A stretch of DNA of 64,000 nucleotides from Streptomyces xinghaiensis S187 (lineage in GTDB: Bacteria > Actinomycetota > Actinomycetes > Streptomycetales > Streptomycetaceae). The notes beneath the pieces were generated by a model. It did no database searches. It was not told where the DNA came from and saw only the letters and a list, made by a program, of their open reading frames with translations. The stretch's first letter is position 1. Each line of letters starts with the position of its first letter. A program made the position numbers and the translations under genes. The stretch lies in contig NZ_CP023202.1 of the NCBI RefSeq assembly GCF_000220705.2, positions 3,224,001 to 3,288,000 on the forward strand, in the 5' to 3' direction. Of the stretch, positions 44,368 through 52,551 are shown piece after piece.

Positions 44368-45356
44368 CGACGGGCCGTGCCGTTCACCACGGTGACGGGG
44401 TGCCGCCGGGGCGTGGTGCCGTCGACGTCGATACGGCGGCGGAAGTCCTTGACGGTTTCGCGCAGGCCGTGCTCCACCGGGGTCGTGGGGTTCCAGTCCA
44501 GCAGTTCGCGAGCCAGCGTGATGCTCGGACGGCGTTTCTCGGGGTCGTCCTGCGGCCGGGGGACCAGCACGATCTCGGACGGGGACTCGGTGAGCTTGCT
44601 GATCCACTGGGCCAGTTCGAGCATCGTGACCTCGTGGGGGTTGCCGAGGTTGACCGGGCCGCCGTGGCTGCTCCCGGTCATCCGCGTCAGCCCGTCGACC
44701 AGGTCGTCCACGTAGCACAGCGACCTGGTCTGGCTGCCGTCCCCGGTGACCGTGATCGGCTCTCCCCGCAGAGCCTGGCGGATGAACGTGGGGATCGCCC
44801 GGCCGTCGTCCGGTCGCATCCTGGGCCCGAAGGTGTTGAAGATGCGCACGATCTTGGCGTCCACGCCGCGTTCCCTGCGGTACGTCATCGTCAGGGCCTC
44901 GCCGAAGCGCTTCGCCTCGTCGTACACGGCGCGCGGGCCCACCGGGTTGACGTGCCCCCAGTAGCTCTCCGGCTGCGGGTGCACCTGCGGGTCTCCGTAC
45001 GACTCGGAGGTGGACGTCAGCAGGAAACGGGCGCCCTTCCCCGCGGCCAGGTCGAGGGCGTGCCACGTGCCGGCCGAGCCGACACGGAGCGTCTCCAGGG
45101 GCAGCCTCAGGTAGTCCGCCGGCGAGGCCGGTGAGGCCAGGTGGAACACGGCGTCCACGGGCCCCGGCACGTCCAGGCCCTGCGTGATGTCCCGGTGCTG
45201 GAACTGGAAATGCCGGTTGTCCGTGAGGTGTTCGATGTTGTCGGGGCTGGAGGTCAGGAAGCTGTCGACGCAGACCACCTCGTGGTCCTGCTGAAGCAGC
45301 CGCTCGCACAGATGCGAGCCGATGAATCCGGCCCCACCCGTCACTACCGCGCGCAT
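44364..45356 (-). CDS. UDP-glucuronate decarboxylase-like NAD-dependent epimerase (UXS family)
   Basis: The 330-residue SDR protein has VVTGGAGFIGSHLCERLL, HLASPASPADYLRLPLETL, and LTSTSESYGDPQVHPQPESYWG. It also has VNPVGPRAVYDEAKRFGEAL (catalytic Y-x3-K) and RIFNTFGPRMRPDDGRAIPTF. These closely follow UDP-xylose synthases. It would decarboxylate UDP-glucuronate to UDP-xylose, supplying a pentose for the polymer. ATG behind GAGAGGAT. First gene of the leftward operon (UXS, GT26, three GT4, FkbM). Confidence 0.88.
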   Translation of the reverse strand: MRAVVTGGAGFIGSHLCERLLQQDHEVVCVDSFLTSSPDNIEHLTDNRHFQFQHRDITQGLDVPGPVDAVFHLASPASPADYLRLPLETLRVGSAGTWHALDLAAGKGARFLLTSTSESYGDPQVHPQPESYWGHVNPVGPRAVYDEAKRFGEALTMTYRRERGVDAKIVRIFNTFGPRMRPDDGRAIPTFIRQALRGEPITVTGDGSQTRSLCYVDDLVDGLTRMTGSSHGGPVNLGNPHEVTMLELAQWISKLTESPSEIVLVPRPQDDPEKRRPSITLARELLDWNPTTPVEHGLRETVKDFRRRIDVDGTTPRRHPVTVVNGTARR

Positions 45357-45450
45357 GCAGATCCTCTCGGCCGTCCCGTCCGGGCAGCTGGGCGGCGGCA
45401 AGCCGCGGTGTCACTGCCGAGACTCGGACTGAAGTCATGTTTCTATTCGT

Positions 45451-45479
45451 TTGTCCGATATGGGTGTATTTGTCATTAT
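45451..45479 (+). promoter_or_regulatory. promoter of the sugar transferase operon
   Basis: TTGTCC and CATTAT are separated by exactly 17 bp in an A/T-rich part of the UXS-sugar transferase spacer (45357-45547). This predicts a transcript starting about 45486 with a 60-nt leader and AGGAGAAGG as RBS. A divergent promoter for the UXS operon should also lie here but was not pinned down. Confidence 0.55.
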
Positions 45480-45547
45480 CAGGGCGGTAACGCTCCTGTG
45501 TACGGCATCTTCCACCCGTCTGCCGCAGTCAGGAGAAGGGGTGCTGC

Positions 45548-46207
45548 ATGCCGGTGTCCACGGCCGAAACGGCTCACCGCCCACCGTCCCCGTACCGGCA
45601 GGCGCGCCGGGGAGGCAGGACGGCCAAGCGGGCCATCGATGTACTGGGCGCCGCCGTCCTGCTCCTGCTGGTGGCGCCGGTACTCCTCGTGGCGGCCATC
45701 GCGGTGAAGGTCGACACCCCCGGCCCGCTGCTGTTCCGTCAGCGCCGTACCGGCTGGCGGGGCAAGGAGTTCGAGGTCCTCAAGCTCCGCACCATGGGAG
45801 TCGGAGCCGAGCGGTTGCGGGCCGCCATGTCCGTCCGCAACGAGGCGGACGGACACCTGTTCAAGATCCGTGAGGACCCCCGGGTGACCGCGGTCGGACG
45901 GTGGCTGCGCCGCTACTCCCTGGACGAGCTGCCGCAGTTGGTGAATGTGCTGAAGGGACAGATGTCCCTGGTCGGCCCCCGCCCGCTCCCGGTCGGGGAC
46001 TCCGCGTTCACCGGGGAGGCCCGCCGCCGTCTCCTGGTCCGCCCGGGGCTCACCGGCCTGTGGCAGGTCAGTGGCCGCTCCGACCTCGCCTGGGAGGACG
46101 CCCTGCGCCTGGACCTGGAGTACGTCGACGCCTGGTCGATCAGGCTGGACCTGACCATCCTCCTCCGGACCCTTCCCGCTGTGCTGCGTGGTGACGGTGC
46201 CTATTGA
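45548..46207 (+). CDS. undecaprenyl-phosphate sugar phosphotransferase (initiating transferase)
   Basis: The 219-residue bacterial sugar transferase has one membrane re-entrant helix (AIDVLGAAVLLLLVAPVLLVAAIAVKVDTPGP) followed by the catalytic core FRQRRTGWRGKEFEVLKLRTM and LRRYSLDELPQLVNVLKGQMSLVGPRP (D-E pair), ending in RPGLTGLWQVSGRS. It is the short, PglC/EpsL-like form without the WbaP N-terminal membrane domain. It starts the repeat unit by moving a sugar-1-phosphate onto undecaprenyl phosphate. Confidence 0.94.
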   Translation: MPVSTAETAHRPPSPYRQARRGGRTAKRAIDVLGAAVLLLLVAPVLLVAAIAVKVDTPGPLLFRQRRTGWRGKEFEVLKLRTMGVGAERLRAAMSVRNEADGHLFKIREDPRVTAVGRWLRRYSLDELPQLVNVLKGQMSLVGPRPLPVGDSAFTGEARRRLLVRPGLTGLWQVSGRSDLAWEDALRLDLEYVDAWSIRLDLTILLRTLPAVLRGDGAY

Positions 46208-46322
46208 GGGGTGTCCGCCGAGCCACGAGGGGACCGTCAGCCGCACACCGGGCACCGACGAGGCCGCCGAGCACGGGCCGCCGGACCCGGCCAACGGGAT
46301 CAGCGAAGGAAAGTGACACCGG

Positions 46323-48239
46323 ATGCCCGAGTTCCGCCCTGGTACGTCGCACAGCCGGACGCCCCCTCCCCGGACCGGGTGGAGGCGCCCGGTCCGCATG
46401 CCGCCCCGGCGGACGAACGGCGGCCGGCGCGTCGCCGGCCTCCCCCGGCCGCCCAGGGTCCGGGTCAGGGTGCTGGTGTACGCGACGGCCGGGCTGCTCC
46501 TCGCCGGAGCCGCCTGGATCGCGGTGACCGGTGTGCTCGCCGCCCAGGAACTGCTGGCGGCCCAGCGGAAGCTGGAGTCGCTGCGCCCACAGCCGGCCAC
46601 GTCGCAGTCAGCGGCGGGCGCACCCGCCGAGACCGCGTCGCTGACGCGCACCGCCGAGGCCGCGGTGCGCGACGCCGCCGGGCATACGGCACGGGCTCAT
46701 CGCCTCACCACCGGACCGGCCTGGTACCCGGCGGCTCAGCTGCCCGTTCTCGGCGCCCCGCTGCGGACCGTACGCGGAATCGCGGAAGCCGCCGACCGGC
46801 TGACCGGCGACGTGCTCTCCCCGCTGGCGCGCACCGCCGGTGACGTCGGCGCCGGACCGGGGGAGGACGGCGGGCTGCTGAACCTCTCCGCCGTGCGCCG
46901 CGCGGCTCCTCTCCTCGATCACGCGTCGCGCAGCGCGGCGCGGGTGCGGACCGAGGTCGACGAACTCCCGCACAGCACCTGGCTGCCGGCCGCCGACCGG
47001 GCACGCACCCGGCTCGCCCGGCAGCTCGACCGGCTCCGTCCCCTCACCGGAGACGCCGCCGCGGCGGCCCGGGTGATGCCGTCGATGCTCGGAGCGGACG
47101 GGCCGCGGCGGTACCTCGTGGTGTTCGAGAACACCGCCGAGGCACGCGGCACCGGCGGGCTTCCCGGAGCCTTCGCGGTGCTCAGGGCGGACCGGGGCCG
47201 GATGAGTTTCGAGCGCTTCGGGAACGACACCGAACTGGCCTCGGTCTCGGCGGATGTGGACCTGGGGGCCGAGTACGACGCGCTGTACGGCTCCAGCGCC
47301 CCGGCCGCGACCTGGGTCAACTCCAATGTCAGCCCGCACTTCCCCTATGCGGCACGGATCTGGGCGGCCGCATGGCACCGGCACAGCGGGCAGCAGGTGG
47401 ACGGTGCGTTCTCCCTGGACCCCGGTGTGGTGTCGGGACTTCTCGCCGCCTCCGGCCCCGTCCGGCTGCCCGACGGGAGCACCGTCACCGCCGGAAACGT
47501 GGTGGACCTCACCGAGCGCGCCAGCTACGCGGTTCACCGGGACACCGCGCGGCGCAAGGCCTTCTTCCTCGACGTCGCGCGTGCCGTGGCCACCCGGCTG
47601 CTCCACGCCGCGGACGATCCGGCGCGCCGGCCCGCCCTCTTCGCGGCGCTGCACCGGCAGCTGGCGGCGGGGCGGATCAAGGTGTGGAGTGCCCACTCCG
47701 CCGAGGAGCGCGAACTCCTGGCGGGGTCGTTCGGCGGAGCGCTGCCCGACGGGTCCGTCCCGCTGGCCGGACTGGTGGTCAACAACGCGGCGGGCACGAA
47801 GCTGGACTACTACCTGGACCGCGAGCTCGTCTGGGCACCGGGACGGTGCGTCGGCGGCCGGCGCGAGATCACCGTGACGGCCCGCCTGACCAACCGGGCA
47901 CCGGAGTCGGGGCTCCCGCCGTATGTCACCCAACGGGTGGACGACCCGCTCCACGACGTCCGGCCGGGCGACAACCGTCTGCTGGTCTCCTACTACGCGA
48001 GCGCGGGGGCGATGCTGTCCCGGGCCACGCTGGACGGCCGCCCGGCGCTGGTGAACCACGCCACGGAGCGCGGCCACCCGGTCTTCACCCTCGATCTGGA
48101 ACTGCCCGCGCGCGGCACGCGCACGCTCGTACTCCACTTGCTGGAGCCGCCTTCCGGCCGTGCTCCGGTCGTGCTGCGCCAGCCGCTGGTGCGTCCCCTG
48201 CGGGCCACGGTGCGCGAGAACGGTCCGTGCGGTGCCTGA
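46323..48239 (+). CDS. DUF4012 membrane-anchored protein
   Basis: The 638-residue protein has a cytoplasmic Arg/Pro-rich N-terminus, one membrane helix (VLVYATAGLLLAGAAWIAVTGVLA, about residues 50-75) and a large outside region. That region begins with helices, then the DUF4012 core: RRYLVVFENTAEARGTGGLPGAF, GQQVDGAFSLDPGVVSGLLAASGPVRL and the late VVNNAAGTKLDYYL segment. Function is not established. DUF4012 proteins recur in actinobacterial and chloroflexal surface-polysaccharide loci, and the LytR-CpsA-Psr-like tone of DGAFSLDPG suggests work on polymer or wall. It lies between the initiating transferase and the phosphatase. Confidence 0.8.
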   Translation: MPEFRPGTSHSRTPPPRTGWRRPVRMPPRRTNGGRRVAGLPRPPRVRVRVLVYATAGLLLAGAAWIAVTGVLAAQELLAAQRKLESLRPQPATSQSAAGAPAETASLTRTAEAAVRDAAGHTARAHRLTTGPAWYPAAQLPVLGAPLRTVRGIAEAADRLTGDVLSPLARTAGDVGAGPGEDGGLLNLSAVRRAAPLLDHASRSAARVRTEVDELPHSTWLPAADRARTRLARQLDRLRPLTGDAAAAARVMPSMLGADGPRRYLVVFENTAEARGTGGLPGAFAVLRADRGRMSFERFGNDTELASVSADVDLGAEYDALYGSSAPAATWVNSNVSPHFPYAARIWAAAWHRHSGQQVDGAFSLDPGVVSGLLAASGPVRLPDGSTVTAGNVVDLTERASYAVHRDTARRKAFFLDVARAVATRLLHAADDPARRPALFAALHRQLAAGRIKVWSAHSAEERELLAGSFGGALPDGSVPLAGLVVNNAAGTKLDYYLDRELVWAPGRCVGGRREITVTARLTNRAPESGLPPYVTQRVDDPLHDVRPGDNRLLVSYYASAGAMLSRATLDGRPALVNHATERGHPVFTLDLELPARGTRTLVLHLLEPPSGRAPVVLRQPLVRPLRATVRENGPCGA

Positions 48240-48269
48240 TGTCCCACCGAACAAGAAAGCACTGACGCC

Positions 48270-48932
48270 ATGTCGGACGTTTTCCTCCCCGTTCCGGCCG
48301 AGGGCACCGCGCCTCCGCCGTATTTCCGCGTGCTCATCGTGTGCACCGCCAATCTGTACCGCTCACCGCTCGCCGAGTGCCTGCTGTGGGAACGGCTGGC
48401 CGCGGCACGCCAGGTGGTTCAGGTGAGCAGCGCGGGAACACACGCCGCGCCGGGCCGGCCGATGGCGGCCGAGGCCGCCTCCGTCCTCGTCGGCTGGGGC
48501 GGGGATCCGTCGGGGACCGTCTCCCGCCGGCTCACCGCCGAGCTGGTCGAGAGATCGGATCTCGTGCTGGGCGCCGCGGCGGAACATCGCGAGGCGGCCG
48601 TGCGGCTGTCCCCCGTACGAGCGTTGTCCCGCGCGTTCACGCTGCGCGAATTCGCCCGGCTGCTGCGGGCCGAGGACGCGGCGGACGCGACGGCCCCCGT
48701 CACCCGGCTCACCTCGCTGGTCCGGGGCGCGGCCGGCCGGCGTGGAACCGAACGGGTGCAGGGGGGCGATGACGACGTGGCCGATCCCCTGGGCGCGGAC
48801 GTGCGGAGCGCACGGCAGTGCGCGACGCGCATCGAGGAGTCGGTGAACACGATCGCCGCGGCCATGCGAGCCGGCTGCTCCCCCGCCATCAGCTCTCAGC
48901 AGCGCGGCCGGCGGCACCCGTCCGCCCGGTGA
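48270..48932 (+). CDS. low-molecular-weight protein-tyrosine phosphatase
   Basis: The 220-residue protein has the CX5R(S) signature C25-TANLY-R31-S and the late general-acid DP in DDDVADPLG. The middle is longer than in the roughly 150-residue classical enzymes (disordered RGAAGRRGTER stretch), and the C-terminus has an extra basic tail. In capsule loci such enzymes (Wzb role) dephosphorylate the tyrosine kinase; here the candidate partner is the Wzz/kinase-like protein at 49.8 kb. The stop codon is part of a terminator stem. Confidence 0.88.
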   Translation: MSDVFLPVPAEGTAPPPYFRVLIVCTANLYRSPLAECLLWERLAAARQVVQVSSAGTHAAPGRPMAAEAASVLVGWGGDPSGTVSRRLTAELVERSDLVLGAAAEHREAAVRLSPVRALSRAFTLREFARLLRAEDAADATAPVTRLTSLVRGAAGRRGTERVQGGDDDVADPLGADVRSARQCATRIEESVNTIAAAMRAGCSPAISSQQRGRRHPSAR

Positions 48933-48957
48933 CGGACCTTCCGTCACCGGGCGGACG
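48919..48957. terminator. perfect 18-bp hairpin terminator
   Basis: CGTCCGCCCGGTGACGGA pairs perfectly with 48940-48957 around a 3-nt loop. The phosphatase TGA is inside the left arm. It stands between convergent genes and can end both transcripts. Confidence 0.85.
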
Positions 48958-49018
48958 TGGCGCCGGGCCGTGCGGGGCACTGCCGCGGAGGCCGCGGCGT
49001 GGGGTGAGGCGGGAGCTG

Positions 49019-49591
49019 TCAGTGCTTCCGGAGCCGGCGGGCGAGGAGGACCCCGCCACCGCCCAGGGCCGCCAGGCCCGCGGCCCCGCCCATGAGGAGA
49101 GGCGTTGTGTCGTCACCGGTGTCGGCCAGGTTCTGCTGTCCGGCGGGGAGCGCGGCGGCACGGGCCTGCTGCTTCGGTACCGCCTTGGTCGTGCAGGGAT
49201 CATCCCCGGGGCGCTCGAGCACGGTGATCCCGGCCTCGAGGACCCGATTCGGGTTCGACGCCCGCAGCCGGAAGACGTGATTGCCCGGCGTCGTGCACCG
49301 GGGGATACGGACCGATCCCCAGACCGCGCCGAGCCTGTTGGCCCTGAAGTTCCCCAGCCTGGTCTGTTCCGGGAGCAGTTCGGCCACGACCGCCTGTTCG
49401 GAGGCGAACCCCCTTCCGATGAAAGCGATCTTGGCCCCCTGGTAGACGGCCGTGGAACTCAGGGTGAGGCCCGGGGACGGTGGTGGGTATTGGGCGTGGG
49501 CGGGCTGGGCGCCCAGGACCGGCACGGCGGCGAAAGCAGCGGAAGCCGCCACGGCCGCCACGGCGGTACGCCACTTCGATGGCGCAGTCAT
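49019..49591 (-). CDS. sortase-anchored surface protein (LADTG signal)
   Basis: The 190-residue precursor starts with a Sec signal (TAVAAVAASAAFAAVPVLGAQPAHAQ). It ends with a cell-wall sorting signal: LADTG (matching the class E sortase LAXTG pattern), hydrophobic LLMGGAAGLAALGGGGVLLA and RRLRKH. The middle (VYQGAKIAFIGRGFASEQAVV ... GDDPCTT) looks like a small beta-rich domain with two Cys. ATG chosen because GGAGA fits it; a GTG three codons earlier overlaps the RBS. A wall-attached protein inside an exopolysaccharide locus, role unknown. Confidence 0.85.
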   Translation of the reverse strand: MTAPSKWRTAVAAVAASAAFAAVPVLGAQPAHAQYPPPSPGLTLSSTAVYQGAKIAFIGRGFASEQAVVAELLPEQTRLGNFRANRLGAVWGSVRIPRCTTPGNHVFRLRASNPNRVLEAGITVLERPGDDPCTTKAVPKQQARAAALPAGQQNLADTGDDTTPLLMGGAAGLAALGGGGVLLARRLRKH

Positions 49592-49848
49592 CTCGTTCAC
49601 TCTCCTCAGGTGGCATCCGACCGATGGAACATAACTGCCAAAAAAGACATGTTCATATATAACGCTTTATAGCCTTGACTAACACCTTGACCTCGGGTAG
49701 TCGCCGGATGGCTTACGCGAATGGCCCGAGCGGCCCCGCCCGGCTCGACGGCGGGCGGGGCCGCAGCCCTGCACCTTTTGCGCGGTCTTCACATATATGC
49801 TCGCTTGACCTCTTGCGCCATGTTTCAGCAATCTTGCGTACATCTGGG
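49592..49848. promoter_or_regulatory. A/T-rich divergent promoter region
   Basis: 257 bp. The part 49625-49695 is the most A/T-rich stretch noticed in the window (runs of A, TATATA, CTTTATAG), and TTGACT and TTGACC occur at its right side. It separates the surface-protein gene (-) from the Wzz/kinase gene (+). Promoters for both are expected; exact elements are uncertain. An in-frame extension of the kinase gene into this region (ATG at 49675 or later) is not supported by an RBS. Confidence 0.45.
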
Positions 49849-51408
49849 ATGGATATTGTGGATCTGTCCGACTGCCTCCGGTTCCTCGTCAGGCGCTGGC
49901 GCGCCATCGCCGCTCTGGGGCTGCTGGGAACGGCGATCGGTGTGTTCGTCACCTACGCCACCACTCCTCAGTACCGGGCCACCTCGACGCTCTTCGTGTC
50001 TCTTCAGGACTGGGACGACACGGCCAAGCTCAACCAGGGCAACAGCTTCGCCCAGGCCCGCGTCCGTTCCTACGCGGAAGTGGTCTCCAGCCCCCGGGTG
50101 ACCAGGCCCGTCACAGAAGCTCTGGACCTGGGCCTGACGCCCTCCCAGCTCGCCCGGAAGATCACCACGGAGGTGCCGCTCGACACGGTGCTTCTCAAGA
50201 TCACCGTCATGGACGCCCAGCCGTCCCGGGCGGCCCGGATCAGCAATGCCGTCGCCCAACGCTTCACCGAGGTCATCGCCGACATCGAACGACCGGAGGG
50301 CGCCCGGAGCTCACCCGTCCGGCTGAGCGTCACCGAGCCCGCCACCAGGCCGTCCTCGCCGGCCTCGCCCACGCCCGTGCTCAACGTGGCGCTCGGGCTC
50401 GTGGCCGGGCTGACCCTCGGTACCGGACTGGCGTTCGCACGGGAGTCGCTGGACACCTCGGTCCGCAGCCGCAACGACCTGACCCGGTGTCTCGCCGCGG
50501 CCGGTGGGCCGGCCGTACTCGGCAGCGTCGTCTACGACCAGCGCGTATCCCGGCACCCGGTGGCGACCGACGATGACGTGTTCGGCCGGCGGGCGGAGGA
50601 CTTCAGACGGCTGCGCACCAGCCTCCGGTTCGTGGACATCGACAAGCCCCCCAAGGTCATCGCGGTCACCAGCGCGGTGCCCGGCGAGGGGAAGACGAGC
50701 GTCTCGATCAACCTGGCCGCCGCGCTGGCCGAGTTCGGGTCCTCCGTCTGTCTCGTCGACGCGGATCTCCGGCGCCCCAACGTCGCTCGGACACTTCGCC
50801 TGGTGGAGGGCGCGGGGCTGACCACCGTGATGATCGGCCAGGCGAGTGCCGAGGAGGTACTGCAGTCGGCGGGCTCCTTCACGGTGCTGGCCAGTGGGGT
50901 GCTGCCACCGAACCCCGCGGAGATGCTGAGCGCGGGGCAGTTCCGCACCGTGGTGCGTTCGCTGGCCGACAAGTTCGACCACGTCGTGATCGACACCGCG
51001 CCGGTGCTCCCGGTGGCGGACACTCCGGCCATGGCCTCGTCGGTGGACGGCTACCTGCTGGTGGCCCGGTTCGGGAAGAGCACCACGGGTCAGATCACCG
51101 AGGCCGTGCGGACCCTGCAGGAGGCCGGCACGGCGATGCTGGGCGGCATCCTCAACATGTCCCCCGCGAAGGGCGACGCCGAGCAGTACGGCTACGGCTA
51201 CACGTACAAGCCGAGGACTCGGGGACGCCCGGCCCGGCTCCGGCGCCGCGGAAAGCCCGCGCCGATGGACGCCTTTCCCGCGCCGGCGGCACCGGCCGTA
51301 CGCGGCTCCACGCCCCTGCGCGGCGGCAGCTCCGGGGACGGCTCCCCGGACCCGGCGGAGAACCGCTCCGCCCCGTCGGCCGCGAACGAGAGCGGAGACC
51401 GTCACTGA
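49849..51408 (+). CDS. Wzz/tyrosine autokinase-like polysaccharide co-polymerase
   Basis: The 519-residue protein has an N-terminal Wzz domain with membrane helices at about residues 18-36 (IAALGLLGTAIGVFVTYA) and 180-200 (VLNVALGLVAGLTLGTGLAFA). A BY-kinase ATPase domain follows: Walker A in SAVPGEGKTSVSINLA (about 277-290), Walker A' CLVDADLRRPN (about 303) and Walker B HVVIDTAPVLP (about 379). A short Tyr cluster, YGYGYTY, is at about 446-452. It would set chain length and respond to autophosphorylation. The start MDIVDLSDCLRFLVRRW is family-like but its RBS is weak. The C-terminal 60 residues are disordered. Confidence 0.88.
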   Translation: MDIVDLSDCLRFLVRRWRAIAALGLLGTAIGVFVTYATTPQYRATSTLFVSLQDWDDTAKLNQGNSFAQARVRSYAEVVSSPRVTRPVTEALDLGLTPSQLARKITTEVPLDTVLLKITVMDAQPSRAARISNAVAQRFTEVIADIERPEGARSSPVRLSVTEPATRPSSPASPTPVLNVALGLVAGLTLGTGLAFARESLDTSVRSRNDLTRCLAAAGGPAVLGSVVYDQRVSRHPVATDDDVFGRRAEDFRRLRTSLRFVDIDKPPKVIAVTSAVPGEGKTSVSINLAAALAEFGSSVCLVDADLRRPNVARTLRLVEGAGLTTVMIGQASAEEVLQSAGSFTVLASGVLPPNPAEMLSAGQFRTVVRSLADKFDHVVIDTAPVLPVADTPAMASSVDGYLLVARFGKSTTGQITEAVRTLQEAGTAMLGGILNMSPAKGDAEQYGYGYTYKPRTRGRPARLRRRGKPAPMDAFPAPAAPAVRGSTPLRGGSSGDGSPDPAENRSAPSAANESGDRH

Positions 51409-51551
51409 CCGGAGAGGGCGGCACGCGGGCATGGTGCCGTGGACCGGGTCGTCGTCCGCGCCCGGGATCCGGCGCGGCGCACGGTGGCTCCCGGCCGGCG
51501 TCCCGGTCCCGGCCCCTGCGTGCACTCCTGGCGTACCCGGCCGTCGCCGCC

Positions 51552-52352
51552 GTGGCTGTGGCCGGAGCCGTGCTCGTCCCCTCCTGTGGAACGGACGGGG
51601 ACTCACCGCTCCGGCCGGAGGCCGCGGCCCCGCCCGCCGCCGATCGCGTCGATCAACTGCGGACCGAGGTCCTCGACGCCATGCCGCATGATCCCAGGGC
51701 CTACACCCAGGGCCTCGAGATGGTGGGCGGCACCCTCTACGAGTCGACCGGCCTGGCCGGGGAGTCGTCGGTCCGTCTGGGCCCGCCCGGCCGGCCTCCC
51801 ACCGTGCGCGCCGACCTGCCGGAACCGCTGTTCGGAGAGGGCATCACCGTCCTCGGGCCGACGCTGTGGCAGTTGACCTGGCTCGACCACGTCGCGATCG
51901 AACGCGACGCCAGGACACTGGCGGAGCTGCGCCGGGTCCCGTACGCGCAGGAGGGCTGGGGCGTGTGCCACCAGCCGGGGCGCGATCGGCTGGTCACCAG
52001 TGACGGTTCCGCCCGGCTCACCTTCCGGAACCCGCGGACGCTGGCCCCGACGGGCGGGATCGCCGTCACCCTCCACGGCCGCCCCGTGCCCCAGCTCAAC
52101 GAGCTGGAGTGCGTGGGCGACAGCGTGTACGCCAATGTCTGGCCCTCCAGCCGGATCGTGCGCGTCGACGCCGCAACCGGCAGGGTGACCGCGGAGATCG
52201 ACGCGTCGGGGCTGCCGGTCCCGGGGGTCCCGGGGAAGCAACGGCACGCCGGCGTCCTGAACGGCATCGCCGCCGTCCCCGGCACCGATGAGTTCCTGCT
52301 CACCGGCAAATGGTGGCCCAGGATGTTCCGGGTGGCCCTGGTCGCGAGGTGA
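51552..52352 (+). CDS. glutaminyl-peptide cyclotransferase (plant/bacterial beta-propeller type)
   Basis: A 266-residue product from the GTG at 51552. The mature domain shows the family pattern: PHDPRAYTQGLEMVGGTLYESTGL, WQLTWLDHVAIERDARTL, VPYAQEGWGVC and LNELECVGDSVYANVWPSSRIVRVDAATG. It converts N-terminal Gln of exported peptides to pyroglutamate. The N-terminus is odd: the GTG gives AVAGAVLVPSC, a lipobox without positive charges. The same frame upstream encodes an Arg-rich, hydrophobic signal-like stretch (RPLRALLAYPAVAAVAVAG) with no ATG, GTG or TTG back to about 51426. A frameshift or non-standard start is possible. Confidence 0.82.
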   Translation: MAVAGAVLVPSCGTDGDSPLRPEAAAPPAADRVDQLRTEVLDAMPHDPRAYTQGLEMVGGTLYESTGLAGESSVRLGPPGRPPTVRADLPEPLFGEGITVLGPTLWQLTWLDHVAIERDARTLAELRRVPYAQEGWGVCHQPGRDRLVTSDGSARLTFRNPRTLAPTGGIAVTLHGRPVPQLNELECVGDSVYANVWPSSRIVRVDAATGRVTAEIDASGLPVPGVPGKQRHAGVLNGIAAVPGTDEFLLTGKWWPRMFRVALVAR

Positions 52353-52551
52353 CCCGTCCCGCGGTCCCGTCGTCGTGGATTCCACGGGCCAACTCGCCAA
52401 CCCAACGGGGCCCTCGGCCGTGTCCCTGCGTCCGGATGCCAGGGCGCAGGTTCCGCACTCCGGGATGTGGGGCCGGAGAGCGGCACGGCGCACGTGGCCG
52501 GTGGGGAGCGCAAACGGTCGGCGGCCGTCTCCTTGACCGGTACCAGCAGGG

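Noticed and set aside
49675..49848. Longer start for the Wzz/kinase-like protein
   Set aside because: The added 58 residues come from an A/T-rich promoter-like stretch, are not Wzz-like and have no RBS.
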